The position numbers were made by a program, and so were the translations under genes. Below are positions 52,470 to 61,461 of a stretch of DNA of 64,000 nucleotides, piece after piece (within the stretch, counting starts at the first letter, position 1; each line of letters opens with the position of its first letter). The stretch comes from Shinella zoogloeoides (GTDB lineage: Bacteria > Pseudomonadota > Alphaproteobacteria > Rhizobiales > Rhizobiaceae): positions 76,014-140,013 of the forward strand of contig NZ_CP131133.1 in the NCBI RefSeq assembly GCF_033705735.1, written 5' to 3'. The notes beneath the pieces are model-generated. The model searched no databases and was not told where the DNA came from. It saw only the letters and a program-made list of their open reading frames with translations.

Positions 52470-53399
52470 TCAGAGCGCCCTCTGCAAATCTGGCAGGATC
52501 TCGAAGAGATCGCCGACGAGGCCGTAGTCTGCGACCTGGAAGATCGGTGCCTCCTCGTCCTTGTTGATCGCGACGATGACCTTCGAGTCCTTCATGCCGG
52601 CAAGGTGCTGGATCGCACCCGAGATGCCGCAGGCGATGTAGAGCTGCGGTGCCACGATCTTGCCCGTCTGGCCGACCTGCCAGTCGTTCGGGGCATAGCC
52701 AGCATCGACGGCAGCGCGGGAGGCGCCGACGGCGGCGCCGAGCTTGTCGGCGACCGGGAGGATCACTTCCTGGAATTTTTCATACGAGCCGAGCGCGCGA
52801 CCACCCGAGATGATGATCTTCGCCGAGGTCAGTTCCGGACGATCCGACGAGGACAGGGCGTCCTCGACGTGGGTCGAAAGACCCGGGTTCGCTGCCGCAG
52901 AGATGGTTTCGACCTGCGCGCTTCCGCCCTCGCCTGCTGCGGCGAAGGACGCCGTGCGGACGGTGATCACCTTCTTCGCATCGGTGGACTGAACCGTCTG
53001 GATGGCATTGCCCGCATAGATCGGACGCTTGAACGTGTCGGCCGAGACGACCTCGACGATCTCGGAGACCTGCGCGACGTCGAGCAGTGCCGCCACGCGC
53101 GGCAGCACGTTCTTGCCGACCGAAGTCGCAGCCGAGACGATGGCGTCATAGGAGCCGGCCAGCGATACGATGAGTGCGGCAAGCGGCTCGGCGAGGTTGT
53201 TGGCAAGGCTGCCATCGTCGGCGAGAAGCACCTTCGAAACGCCCGAGAGCTTTGCCGCCTGTTCGGCCGCCGCCTTGGCATTGCTGCCAGCGATGAGCAC
53301 ATGCACGTCGGAACCGATCTGCGATGCCGCCGTCAGCGCCTTGGCGGTCTGGTCGGAAAGGTGGGTATTGTCGTGATCTGCCAGAAGAAGAATGGCCAT
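52470..53399 (-). CDS. etfA: Electron transfer flavoprotein alpha subunit
   Basis: 309 residues from ATG 53399 (the longer frame at 53432 is rejected because GGGAGA precedes this ATG and the N-terminus [11 protein letters not shown] fits the family). FAD-binding features: [40 protein letters not shown] and [15 protein letters not shown] alpha carries FAD and delivers electrons to ETF-QO. It is 22 bp after etfB and 5 bp before etfQO. Confidence 0.95.
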   Translation of the reverse strand: MAILLLADHDNTHLSDQTAKALTAASQIGSDVHVLIAGSNAKAAAEQAAKLSGVSKVLLADDGSLANNLAEPLAALIVSLAGSYDAIVSAATSVGKNVLPRVAALLDVAQVSEIVEVVSADTFKRPIYAGNAIQTVQSTDAKKVITVRTASFAAAGEGGSAQVETISAAANPGLSTHVEDALSSSDRPELTSAKIIISGGRALGSYEKFQEVILPVADKLGAAVGASRAAVDAGYAPNDWQVGQTGKIVAPQLYIACGISGAIQHLAGMKDSKVIVAINKDEEAPIFQVADYGLVGDLFEILPDLQRAL

Positions 53400-53421
53400 G
53401 TCGTAATCTCCCTTTCCTGCC

Positions 53422-54171
53422 TTACAGCACACCGGCTTCGGTCTTGAGCTTCTCGACCAGTTCGGCCACGCTCTTGACCTTGACGCCCGCCTTGCGGCCG
53501 GACGGCTCCTCGGTCTTCAGCACCTTCAGGCGCGGGGTGGTATCGACGCCGAAATCGGCCGGCGACTTCTTGTCGAGCGGCTTCTTCTTCGCCTTCATGA
53601 TGTTCGGAAGCGAGGCATAGCGCGGCTCGTTGAGGCGCAGGTCCGTCGTCACCACGGCCGGCAGCTTGACCTCGATCGTCTGTAGGCCGCCGTCGACCTC
53701 GCGCGTCACCTTGGCCGACCCGTCGCCGATCTCCACCTTCGAGGCGAAGGTCGCCTGGGCCCAGCCCAGGAGGGCCGAGAGCATCTGGCCGGTCTGGTTC
53801 GAATCGTCGTCGATCGCCTGCTTGCCGACGATGATCAGGCCCGGCTGTTCGGCCTCGGCCACGCCCTTGAGGATCTTGGCGACCGCCAGCGGCTCGACGG
53901 CATCATCCGTCTCGACCAGCACGGCACGGTCGGCGCCCATGGCGAGCGCGGTGCGCAGCGTCTCTTCGGCCTTCGCAGGGCCGATCGACACGACCACAAC
54001 TTCCTCAGCCTTGCCCGCTTCCTTCAAGCGCAGGGCCTCCTCGACCGAGATCTCGTCGAACGGGTTCATCGACATCTTCACGTTCGCAAGTTCGACACCA
54101 GAGCCATCGGCCTTGACGCGAATCTTAACGTTGTAGTCGACGACACGCTTTACGGGGACAACTAACTTCAT
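53422..54171 (-). CDS. etfB: Electron transfer flavoprotein beta subunit
   Basis: 249 residues, [65 protein letters not shown], a canonical ETF-beta. AAGGGAAGAGGT precedes the ATG. Together with EtfA it accepts electrons from dehydrogenases. First gene of the etf operon; a second etfB remnant lies near 61.46 kb. The 390 bp upstream are gene-free apart from the promoter region. Confidence 0.95.
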   Translation of the reverse strand: MKLVVPVKRVVDYNVKIRVKADGSGVELANVKMSMNPFDEISVEEALRLKEAGKAEEVVVVSIGPAKAEETLRTALAMGADRAVLVETDDAVEPLAVAKILKGVAEAEQPGLIIVGKQAIDDDSNQTGQMLSALLGWAQATFASKVEIGDGSAKVTREVDGGLQTIEVKLPAVVTTDLRLNEPRYASLPNIMKAKKKPLDKKSPADFGVDTTPRLKVLKTEEPSGRKAGVKVKSVAELVEKLKTEAGVL

Positions 54172-54290
54172 ACCTCTTCCCTTCATAGTTTGGGCCGCGC
54201 CTCAGTCACCTGATCGCTGAAGGTGAAATGCGGCAATCGGTTCGCGGCGTGGACCAACTCGACAGCTGAAGCGTCGAGGGCGGGCCTTAT

Positions 54291-54328
54291 TGTCAGACAC
54301 TATTAATGTATGTCACGAAGCGTGTCAA
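54291..54328 (-). promoter_or_regulatory. Promoter of etfBA-etfQO with a GntR-type operator
   Basis: Minus-strand -35 TTGACA (54323-54328), 17-bp spacer, -10 TAATAG (54300-54305), followed by the dyad TGTCAGACA (54291-54299) near the transcription start. Same dyad at 57993-58001; one-mismatch copy at 56581-56589. Position next to +1 fits a repressor. Confidence 0.6.
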
Positions 54329-54559
54329 TGTTTTGGAAGTCCTGTAGGTTGATCTCTTCTTCTCAGCTCGACTTTGTACAAAATCGGTGGTGATTTCGGG
54401 TGATGCTGAGCAGCTCCGGGGTGAATCAATTCGCCGCAGGTTCCGGCCTTAGGCCATTCGTTCGATCGGATTCGAACGGATGGATGAGCGACCAACATGA
54501 TCGTAGCAGTGGGCCGGGAGACGCGGTTCCCCACGTCCTTCGCCAATAGCTTTCGCCGT

Positions 54560-54863
54560 TTCGTTTTTGGTTCACCGCGCCAAGCTGGGAGCATCTGCTG
54601 GTCCTGGGTGCGCTACTTTCACCCGGCAAGCGAACGATGACGGCATGCCTGCGCATCACCGGACGCGCGGAGGTAAGCAATTTTGCCGCTTATCATCAAC
54701 TTCTGAACCGAGCCAGATGGAACCCCCGCACGTTGGCGGCCCGTCTGCTGTCCGTCATTGTTGCCCGGCTCGTGCCCGAGGACCCCGTCGTGATTGGCAT
54801 GGACGATACAATCGAGCGGCGTTGGGGCCAACGCATCACCGCACGTGGAATTTATCGTGACCG
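54560..54863 (+). pseudogene. N-terminal relic of a DDE transposase (IS701/ISNCY-like)
   Basis: WEHLLVLGALLSPGKRTMTACLRITGRAEVSNFAAYHQLLNRARWNPRTLAARLLS and MDDTIERRWGQRITARGIYRD are the typical N-terminus and first-aspartate region of this transposase group. The protein stops being homologous after GIYRD, where the IS110 fragment begins. It is the left half of a chimeric ORF. Confidence 0.7.
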
Positions 54864-55068
54864 GCTCGCCAATAGCGCCCTCCATATCATTGCAATTGGC
54901 CGTCTCAGGACCGACGAGAAAACCAAACAGTATGTCGCCCGGCGTGTTGCCGCGGGGCATTCCAAACTCGACGCAATCCGAGCACTGAAGCGATACATCG
55001 CTCGGGAAGTATTCGGAATCATCATACGCCGCCAGAAGGAGGTCAATCAGACCAGAATCGTCGCTTGA
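54864..55068 (+). pseudogene. C-terminal relic of an IS110-family transposase
   Basis: RLANSALHIIAIGRLRTDEKTKQYVARRVAAGHSKLDAIRALKRYIAREVF is the IS110/IS116/IS902 C-terminus. It is fused in frame to the previous relic, giving a single 143-residue ORF from 54637 that cannot be a functional transposase. Confidence 0.7.
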
Positions 55069-55395
55069 CAAACAGAAGGGCGTCCAGGGATCGCAGTTCA
55101 CCAGCATGGACTGGGTTTCGTTCCTCAGACACCACAATCTGGTTCACTCAGTAAGCCGACGCGGCAACTGGCATGACAATGCGGTGGCCGAGAGCTCTTC
55201 AATCTTCTGAAGCGAGAGAGGACACGCCGCAGAGTCTACCGTTCACGCGATGAAGCTCGCCAGGACGTGTTCGACTACATCGAAATGTTCTACAACCCGA
55301 AACGCAAACACGTCAGGAACGGAATGCTGTCATCCGTAGAGTTCGAGAAGAAGCAGAAAATCTAACCCGGGGGTGTCTACGAAACTCGGGGCTAT
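55066..55395 (+). pseudogene. 3' relic of an IS3-family transposase and right IS end
   Basis: Plus-strand pieces TSMDWVSFLRHHNLVHSVSRRGNWHDNAVAESS and LLKRERTRRRVYRSRDEARQDVFDYIEMFYNPKRKH correspond to the C-terminal half of an IS3 OrfB, with a frameshift between them. GTGTCTACGAAACTCGGGGC at about 55374-55393 resembles the right terminal repeat of IS3-type elements. Confidence 0.65.
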
Positions 55396-55680
55396 TCACC
55401 TGTCACCGGCGCCGATCTGCGGCAGCTGATGGATGCCTTTGCGGCCTCGGGCGGTCGGGCCATTGTCAGGGCGGTTTCGGACGGCACGCGCGGTCACCCT
55501 GTCATCCTGCCGCGCAGCGTTTTCGCAGATCTGCTTCAGCTGGAAGGCGATGTCGGCGCGCGCCATGTCACCGAGCGTTCCGGCCTTGAGGTGATCGAGC
55601 TGGATATCGAGGTGGCGCCCGTGCCGATGTCGATACCCTCAAGGGCATAGGCGCCTTGGACGGCCGTCTGAACGGCTAGT
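55396..55680 (+). pseudogene. 3' fragment of a MobA-like nucleotidyltransferase
   Basis: Plus-strand ADLRQLMDAFAASGGRAIVRAVSDGTRGHPVILPRSVFADLLQLEGDVGARHVTERSGLEVIELDI matches the C-terminal part of MobA/MocA-type molybdenum-cofactor nucleotidyltransferases (GHPVI, GDVGARH); a shift near 55620 leads to DVDTLKGIGALDG in another frame. Its 5' part was removed by the IS3 element. A related XdhC relic lies on the other side of the island. Confidence 0.6.
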
Positions 55681-55731
55681 GCCTGGGGCCGACGGTCCTG
55701 CCGACAGCAGACCGGGCCATGGTGGGCCGGG

Positions 55732-56406
55732 TTACTGGCCGGCGTGATCCTGCCATGCTTTTTCGGCCGACTGGTGGGCCTGTTCCACATGATAGACGGC
55801 GGCACGGCGGGCGGCCTCGCTGTCGCCGGCCTCGATGGCGTCCAGAATCGCCACCATCTCTTGCATGCTCACCTTGGCGCGGCCCGGCATCGACATGGAT
55901 TTGCCGCGCATGAAATTGATGCGTGCCAGAAGTCCGGTCAGGGTCTCTTCGATGATGCGATTGCCGCTGAGACGGAACAGATCTTCATAGAAACGTGCGG
56001 TTGAGCTGACCTGCTTTGCCGCGTCGTCATCTTGAACGGATTGCTCGAATTCCTGCAGCGCGGCGCGCATGGCCCTGATATCTTCGGCCGAGCTTCGGCC
56101 GGCGGCCAGGGCTGCGGCCTCGCCTTCCAACACAGCGCGGACCTGATAGATCTCGGTCGCATGTTCCCACGTGAGGATCGGAATATAGGGCCCCTTGTTT
56201 GGGATCAGCGAGACCAGCCGCTCGGCTTCGAGGCTGCGCAGCGCCTCGCGGACCGAGGGGCGGCTGACGCCCAGCAAATCGCACAATTCGGCCTCAAGCA
56301 GGCGGTCTCCCGGCTTGAACATCCCCGAAATGATTGCACCCCGCAACTTCTCGACAGCTTGCTGCTGGACAGTTTTGGGTGAAACCCGGAGATCAATGCT
56401 CGTCAT
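55732..56406 (-). CDS. GntR family (FadR/FCD type) transcriptional regulator
   Basis: 224 residues from ATG 56406. Winged helix at about 10-70: VSPKTVQQQAVEKLRGAIISGMFKPGDRLLEAELCDLLGVSRPSVREALRSLEAERLVSLIPNKG; then an FCD effector domain (ATEIYQVRAVLEGEAAALAAGRSSAEDI, FYEDLFRLSGN, AILDAIEAGDSEAARRAAVYHVEQAHQ) whose D and H residues commonly bind a metal and a carboxylate ligand. Likely represses the etf and demethylase genes unless its ligand, perhaps an N-methylated amino acid or product, is present. The ribosome binding site is weak. Confidence 0.88.
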   Translation of the reverse strand: MTSIDLRVSPKTVQQQAVEKLRGAIISGMFKPGDRLLEAELCDLLGVSRPSVREALRSLEAERLVSLIPNKGPYIPILTWEHATEIYQVRAVLEGEAAALAAGRSSAEDIRAMRAALQEFEQSVQDDDAAKQVSSTARFYEDLFRLSGNRIIEETLTGLLARINFMRGKSMSMPGRAKVSMQEMVAILDAIEAGDSEAARRAAVYHVEQAHQSAEKAWQDHAGQ

Positions 56407-56580
56407 TATTCGACCTATGGAAAGACCCCCGTGCCGGCGAGCACGAGAGGTTATCATGATTTTATAGCCATCGCGCAGGCATGGAACCGTGCGGCGACGT
56501 CGATTCACTACGAGAACCGTTGGCTTAAATGTCAACTATTTCTGCATATTCGTCAATGATTGACAGATTGATAGGCAGAA

Positions 56581-56589
56581 TGTCAGACG
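56581..56589. promoter_or_regulatory. GntR-operator-like site before DUF1185
   Basis: TGTCAGACG, one mismatch from TGTCAGACA, 46 bp before the DUF1185 start and in the shared intergenic region with gntR. TTGACA occurs 17 bp upstream. Confidence 0.45.
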
Positions 56590-56635
56590 ATGTGATAGCA
56601 ATCAAGTAATCTCAGAAAAACCTTGGAAAAGTTAG

Positions 56636-57075
56636 ATGGCCGCCCTGAACATCCGTCGCCCCTACACAATTGTCGAAGACAAGCATCGAAGATGCCGGCC
56701 GCGAGGTGGAAACGCCTGCCCGCAAGGTCGCGGTCGTGACAGTTCTGGAAAATCCCTATGCGGCAAAGGGATTCGTCGAAGATTTGTCGCCGCTGATCGC
56801 GGAAAGCGTTCCACTGGGCCAGAAAGTCGGCGAGATGGCCCTTGCGGCGCTTGGCGGGTTCGAGGTGCAGGGCCATGGCAAGGGCGGTCTGGATGGGGAC
56901 CATGAACATGCTAACGCGCTGCTGACCACGGTCTTTGCAAACCTGATCCGCGATGCCATCGGTGGCGGCGAGGCGTGGATTTCCTCGATGCAAAAAGTTG
57001 TGGCACCGGGCGCGACCATCGACATCCCAATGAACCACAAAGACGACGTCTATGTGCGGTCGCATTACGACGGCA
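56636..57075 (+). pseudogene. DUF1185 (amino acid synthesis family) gene, broken
   Basis: MAALNIRRPYTIVEDKH then, after a shift near 56687, IEDAGREVETPARKVAVVTVLENPYAAKGFVEDLSPLIAESVPLG...NALLTTVFANLIRDAIGGGEAWISSMQKVVAPGATIDIPMNHKDDVYVRSHYDGM. This matches the DUF1185 family, often found with amine and amino-acid catabolic genes. The frame is broken once and the 3' end is replaced by an IS630 transposase. No intact copy is present. Confidence 0.65.
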
Positions 57076-57970
57076 TGGGCGCCGGTGAAACGATACGATC
57101 CATTGCGGCAGCGCTATCTATCAGTCCGTCCTGTGTTTCGAAATGGAAGCGTCGTCTGGCTGAAACTGGTGCTCTGACACTAGGCCAAATTGGCGGGCAC
57201 AAGCGGCGGGTACTATCGGATGATCGGGCCGAATGGTTGCGCCAACGCTGCAGCACCGGTCCGTTCACGACACGCGGCTTGGTCACGGAACTGGCCGAGC
57301 GCGGCATCAGAACCGATCGCCGTGCCGTTTGGGTGTTTGTGCGGGCTGAAGGCATGAGCTTCAAAAAAACAGTGCTGCCGTCCGAGCAGACGAGAGCGGA
57401 CATCGTCCGCAAACGGCACCGCTGGAAGAGCCACCAACACCGGATCGAAGCTCATCGACTGGTCTTCCTTGACGAAACCTGGATCAAGACCAACGTGATG
57501 ACATTTCGGGACTGGGCGCCGCGTGGCCAGCGGCTCGCCGCCTCGGTCCCGCATGGCCACTGGAAAACCCTGATCTTCATCGCAGCCCTGCGCAGCGACC
57601 GCATCGATGCGCCCTGGGTCATCGACGGGCCGATCAATGGCGAACTCTTCACCGTCTATGTCAGGAAAATCCTCGTACCCACCCTTTCCAGGGGTGACGT
57701 CGTCATCCTCGACAATCTCGGCAGCCACAAGGGACAGGCTATTCGGCGCGCCATCAGCGCTGCGGGCGCGCATCTTCTCTTCCTGCCGCATTACAGTTCA
57801 GACCTTAATCCCATCGAGCAGGTGTTCGCCAAGCTCAAACATCTCATCAGAAAGGTAGCACCACGGAGCGTCGAAGCCACATGGCGCACCGCCGGCGACA
57901 TGCTGGATGCATTCCCGCCAAACGAATGCGCCAACGACCTTAGAAACTCAGGACGCTTTCGCCTAAAAAC
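57076..57970 (+). mobile_element. IS630-family transposase, 5'- and possibly 3'-truncated
   Basis: Residues GETIRSIAAALSISPSCVSKWKRRLAETG (helix-turn-helix) and the DDE core VFLDETWIKTNV, VVILDNLGSHKG, PHYSSDLNPIEQVFAKLKHLIRK identify an IS630 transposase. About 20 N-terminal residues and the left end are missing, and after CANDLRNSG the frame continues into unrelated sequence to 58064. The fusion ORF starts at a TTG in DUF1185, so it would make a useless hybrid. The element is probably inactive. Confidence 0.75.
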
Positions 57971-57991
57971 AGCATGCTCTAGGTTGACTAA

Positions 57992-58019
57992 TTGTCAGAC
58001 ATGGATAATGTCATATTAT
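57992..58019 (+). promoter_or_regulatory. Promoter of the demethylase operon with GntR operator
   Basis: -35 TTGTCA (57992-57997), 16-bp spacer, -10 TATTAT (58014-58019). TGTCAGACA (57993-58001) overlaps the -35 box. It lies 130 bp before the demethylase start and just right of the IS630 remnant. Confidence 0.6.
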
Positions 58020-58147
58020 GAAGGACGCTTGATCATGCTGCATCGGGTGGAGGCCGCCCTGTGAAGGACGGCCCAAGGGTCGCATCGCGTCGGCCGCCGT
58101 TGATGGTCATACCCCTCGCAACTGCCTAATCGTTGGATAATAGTAGC

Positions 58148-60121
58148 ATGAGAAACGCATTCCCCAACCTCTTCAGCCCCCTGAAACTCGGCAACTATGT
58201 CCTGAAGAACAGGATCATGAACACCGGGCACGCAGCGCATTACCAGCAGGGGGACGGGACCCCGAGCGATGCTTACGCGTGGTATGTCCGCGAGCGCGCC
58301 AAGGGCGGTGCCGGTATCATCGTCGCGGGCCATACGGTGCCAGTCTATGACGGCCAGCTGTCGCTGTCGCTGACCAATTATTCTGACAAACAATCGGCGC
58401 AGTTCAAGAAGATGGCCGATGCCGCGCATGAATTCGACACGCCGATCCTGGCGCAGCTGGGCCATCGCGGCCGCCGCCTGATGGATTCCGGCGCCTATCA
58501 CGGCCGGGCCATCGTCGCGCCTTCGCCGGTACCGACGCCGGATTTCTCGGTGCCGATGGTCATGCCGCACCGCCTGACCATCCCCGAAATTGAAAGTATC
58601 GTCGACAGCTTCGGCTCGGCAACCCGGCGCCTGCGTGAATGCGGCTATGACGGGATCGAGCTGGCGGTGGGGATGGACTATCTGATCCCGAACTTCCTGC
58701 ACTCGAACGGCAACCGCCGCGACGACAAATATGGCGGCGCGACTATGCTGGAGCGTATGACCTTCCTTCGCGAGGTGCTGGGTGCCATCCGCAACGAAAT
58801 GGGGCGCGAATGTCTCGTCGGCATCCGCATGTATGACGACCTTGCCGATTTCAGCCTGCAGCTGCCCGAATTCGTCGAGCTGGCAAAGATCCTCGAAAAG
58901 GAAAAGCTCGTCGACTACTTCAACATGTGGCACGCGATCACCTCGATCCCGAAACAGGGGCGCGCGCACTGGCCAAGCTATTACTTTGAACCCGGCGCCT
59001 TTGTGCACCTGCCCGCCGCGATCAAGGCCGCAGTCGATCTGCCTGTGGTCGGCGCGGGCCGGATGGATTCGCCCGGCATCGCCGAACAGACGCTTGCCTC
59101 GGGCAAGGCGGATATCATCGGCATGGCGAAAACACTGATCGCCGACCCGCATTTCCCGAACAAGGCTAAGGCGGGCCGGGTCGAGGATATCCGCCAGTGC
59201 ATCGGCTGCACGCAGGCCTGCGTCGGCCATGTCGATATCGGTCTAGGCGTCGGCTGCATCTACAACCCCGTCACCGGGCGCGAAGAGGTCTGGGGCGAGA
59301 TGGAGTCGGCGGCGGTCCCGAAAAAGGTCGTCATCATCGGCGGCGGCCCGGCCGGGATGGAGGCGGCGCGCGTTGCCGCCGAACGCGGCCACAAGGTCAC
59401 GCTGATCGACCGTGGCACGCGTCTGGGCGGGCAGGTCAATCTGGTGATGAAGACCCCGAAGCGCGACAGTTTCGAGGAAATCATCCTGTGGTTCGAACGC
59501 CAGTTGCCCAAGCTGGGCGTCGAGATCCGCCTGAAGACCGAGGCGACGGTCGACTCGGTTCTGGCCGAGAACGCCGATGAGATCATCGTCGCCACCGGCT
59601 CGACCGCCTATATGCTGGAACTCGACGGTGTCGATGGCCCGAACGTCTTTACCGCCCGCGCGGTGATGGAGGGCAAGGCCAAGCTGGGCAACCGCGTCGT
59701 GCTGTTCGATGCGGTGGGCCGGGGCGAAGGCGCCACCGTCGCCGATTACATCGCCGATCAGGGCCATCAGGTGAACATCGTCACCGGGCTTGAAAAGCTC
59801 GCGCCCGACATGCCCTCGCCGACCCGCCACCACCTGCTGGAAAAGCTGATGGGCAATCCGGCGGTGACCATCACCCCCTATACCGCGATCTTCGAGATCA
59901 CCGAGCGCGAGGTCGAGGCCTATAACGTCGTCACTTGGGAACCGACCACCATCGAGGATGTGGACAGCGTCGTGATCTCGGCCGGCGGTATTGCCGATGA
60001 AACCCTCATCGAGCCGCTGCGCAACGCCCACCCGTCGGTCCGCGTGATCGGCGATTGCTTCCAGCCACGCGACATTGAGCTGTCGATTACCGATGGTCAC
60101 AAGGTCGGTCGCGAGATCTAA
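58148..60121 (+). CDS. Old-yellow-type FMN/4Fe-4S/FAD oxidoreductase (dimethylamine dehydrogenase / N-methylproline demethylase family)
   Basis: 657 residues. N-terminal FMN TIM barrel (LFSPLKLGNYVLKNRIMNTGHAAHYQQGDGTPS), ferredoxin-like cysteines C-IGC-TQACVGHVDIGLGVGC (about 356-378, C-x2-C-x3-C-x11-C), then an FAD/NAD domain (VVIIGGGPAGMEAARVAAERGHKVTLIDRG). This is the trimethylamine/dimethylamine dehydrogenase family, which oxidatively demethylates N-methyl amines and passes electrons to ETF; related rhizobial enzymes act on N-methylproline (stachydrine pathway). The nearby etfB-etfA-etfQO supports this. ATG 58148 is preferred to a TTG upstream. Confidence 0.85.
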   Translation: MRNAFPNLFSPLKLGNYVLKNRIMNTGHAAHYQQGDGTPSDAYAWYVRERAKGGAGIIVAGHTVPVYDGQLSLSLTNYSDKQSAQFKKMADAAHEFDTPILAQLGHRGRRLMDSGAYHGRAIVAPSPVPTPDFSVPMVMPHRLTIPEIESIVDSFGSATRRLRECGYDGIELAVGMDYLIPNFLHSNGNRRDDKYGGATMLERMTFLREVLGAIRNEMGRECLVGIRMYDDLADFSLQLPEFVELAKILEKEKLVDYFNMWHAITSIPKQGRAHWPSYYFEPGAFVHLPAAIKAAVDLPVVGAGRMDSPGIAEQTLASGKADIIGMAKTLIADPHFPNKAKAGRVEDIRQCIGCTQACVGHVDIGLGVGCIYNPVTGREEVWGEMESAAVPKKVVIIGGGPAGMEAARVAAERGHKVTLIDRGTRLGGQVNLVMKTPKRDSFEEIILWFERQLPKLGVEIRLKTEATVDSVLAENADEIIVATGSTAYMLELDGVDGPNVFTARAVMEGKAKLGNRVVLFDAVGRGEGATVADYIADQGHQVNIVTGLEKLAPDMPSPTRHHLLEKLMGNPAVTITPYTAIFEITEREVEAYNVVTWEPTTIEDVDSVVISAGGIADETLIEPLRNAHPSVRVIGDCFQPRDIELSITDGHKVGREI

Positions 60122-60137
60122 TTTCCAACCCTGTGGC

Positions 60138-60148
60138 GGGGGGGGGGG
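60138..60148 (+). repeat. Run of eleven G bases
   Basis: Homopolymeric G tract flanked by GGC...CCCGCC, so it could be part of a terminator after the demethylase. It is 51 bp before the next ATG and outside any CDS. Long G runs are slip-prone in vivo and error-prone in sequencing. Confidence 0.5.
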
Positions 60149-60199
60149 CTTCCCGCCCGCCGCAACAACTATCCTGTATGGATCTTGGGAGAACTGATT

Positions 60200-60988
60200 A
60201 TGACCAATGCTGTTGCCGTCATCACCGGCGGATCGAGCGGTCTGGGCGAAGCCGCCGCGCTGCGCTTTGCCCGGGACGGCTATGATGTCGTGCTGCTAGA
60301 CGTTGACAAGACCGGTGGCGAGCGTGTGGCGGACGTCGTGCGCGCGCTTGGCCGCAAAGCCGCCTTCCAGTTTTGCGATGTCGGCAATCCGGCCGCGGTC
60401 GATGCGGCCGCGCAGATGGTCTCGGAAAACTTCGGCCCGGTCGAAGTGCTGGTGACCTCGGCCGCGCTGCAGCCGAACCCGGAATGCATCATGACCATGG
60501 ACATGGACTGGCACGACAAGATGTGGCGGGTGAACTACTTCGGCACCGTCTATACCTGTCAGGCCTTTGCGCGGCTGATGATCCCGAACAACAAGGGTTC
60601 CATCGTCACGCTGGGGTCGATCCACAGCCGGATGCCGCTGCCGCTGCCGGGCTACAACGTCATCAAGGTCGCGATCGAGCGCTTTACCCAGCTGCTGGCG
60701 GTCGAGCTGGGCCGCTTCACCATCCGGGTGAACTGCGTCGGCCCGACCCATGTGATGACGCCGCCGCTGCTGAAGGCGATTGCCGAAGGCGAGCGCGACG
60801 AAAGCAAGATCATGGCGCCGCATGCGCTGCCCTACCTGCCCGAGCCGGAAGATGTCGCCGGTGCCATCGCCTTCCTCGCGTCGGATCAGGCCAAGGCCAT
60901 CACCGGTGTGCTGCTGCCCATCGACAGCGGCATCATCGCGGGCGACGCCTTTGTCACCTATGCCGGTGGTATTCCCTGGCTGAAGTGA
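60200..60988 (+). CDS. Short-chain dehydrogenase/reductase
   Basis: 262 residues. Classic SDR: NAD(P)-binding VAVITGGSSGLGEAAALRFA at residues 5-24, DV at about 60, ALQPNPE (NAG-like), VTLGSIHSRMP with Ser and GYNVIKVAIERF for the Tyr/Lys catalytic pair, and IRVNCVGPTHVMTPP. It oxidises a hydroxyl or reduces a carbonyl; the substrate is unknown but the operon position suggests a step after demethylation. GGGAG precedes ATG 60200, which is the family start. Confidence 0.88.
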   Translation: MTNAVAVITGGSSGLGEAAALRFARDGYDVVLLDVDKTGGERVADVVRALGRKAAFQFCDVGNPAAVDAAAQMVSENFGPVEVLVTSAALQPNPECIMTMDMDWHDKMWRVNYFGTVYTCQAFARLMIPNNKGSIVTLGSIHSRMPLPLPGYNVIKVAIERFTQLLAVELGRFTIRVNCVGPTHVMTPPLLKAIAEGERDESKIMAPHALPYLPEPEDVAGAIAFLASDQAKAITGVLLPIDSGIIAGDAFVTYAGGIPWLK

Positions 60989-61095
60989 TCCTGACCTGCT
61001 GACATGGCTCCGCCTGCACGCGACTGCGGGCGAGCTTACGGTTTTTGCCCGGATGCCGAACCGCGTCCCGGCCCGCAATTCCATGAGGAAATCCG

Positions 61096-61434
61096 ATGAT
61101 CAAGCGTATCCAACCCGGCCGGCGCATCTGTCAGGCCGTGGTCGCCAATGGCACCGTCACCACCTCGGGCATCACCGGCACCGGCACTGATGCCGAGGCG
61201 CAGACCCGCGACATCCTCGCGCAGGTCGATGCCCTGCTGGCCGAGGCCGGAACCAACAAAAGCAATCTGATCAGCGCGACCGTCTGGCTGCGCGACGTGG
61301 CGGATTTCGACGCCATGAACCGCGCCTGGGATGCCTGGGTCGATCCGGCCAATGTGCCGGTCCGCGCCACCATCGAGGCGCGCCTGTTCACGCCCGACCT
61401 GCAGGTCGAAATCCAGATCAGCGCAGCGGTCTGA
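61096..61434 (+). CDS. RidA/YjgF/UK114 family protein
   Basis: 112 residues, ICQAVVANGTVTTSGITGTGTDAEAQTRDILAQVDALLAEAGTNKSNLISATVWLRDVADFDAMNRAWDAWVDPANVPVRATIEARLFTPDLQVEI. It has the conserved arginine near 93 (VRATIEA) and the E/Q near the C-terminus used to hydrolyse reactive enamine/imine intermediates. Such proteins clear aminoacrylate-type products of amine metabolism, which fits the operon. ATG 61096 with GAGGAAATCCG upstream. Confidence 0.88.
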   Translation: MIKRIQPGRRICQAVVANGTVTTSGITGTGTDAEAQTRDILAQVDALLAEAGTNKSNLISATVWLRDVADFDAMNRAWDAWVDPANVPVRATIEARLFTPDLQVEIQISAAV

Positions 61435-61461
61435 TCCGCCACCGCCATGAAAGGAGCCATG

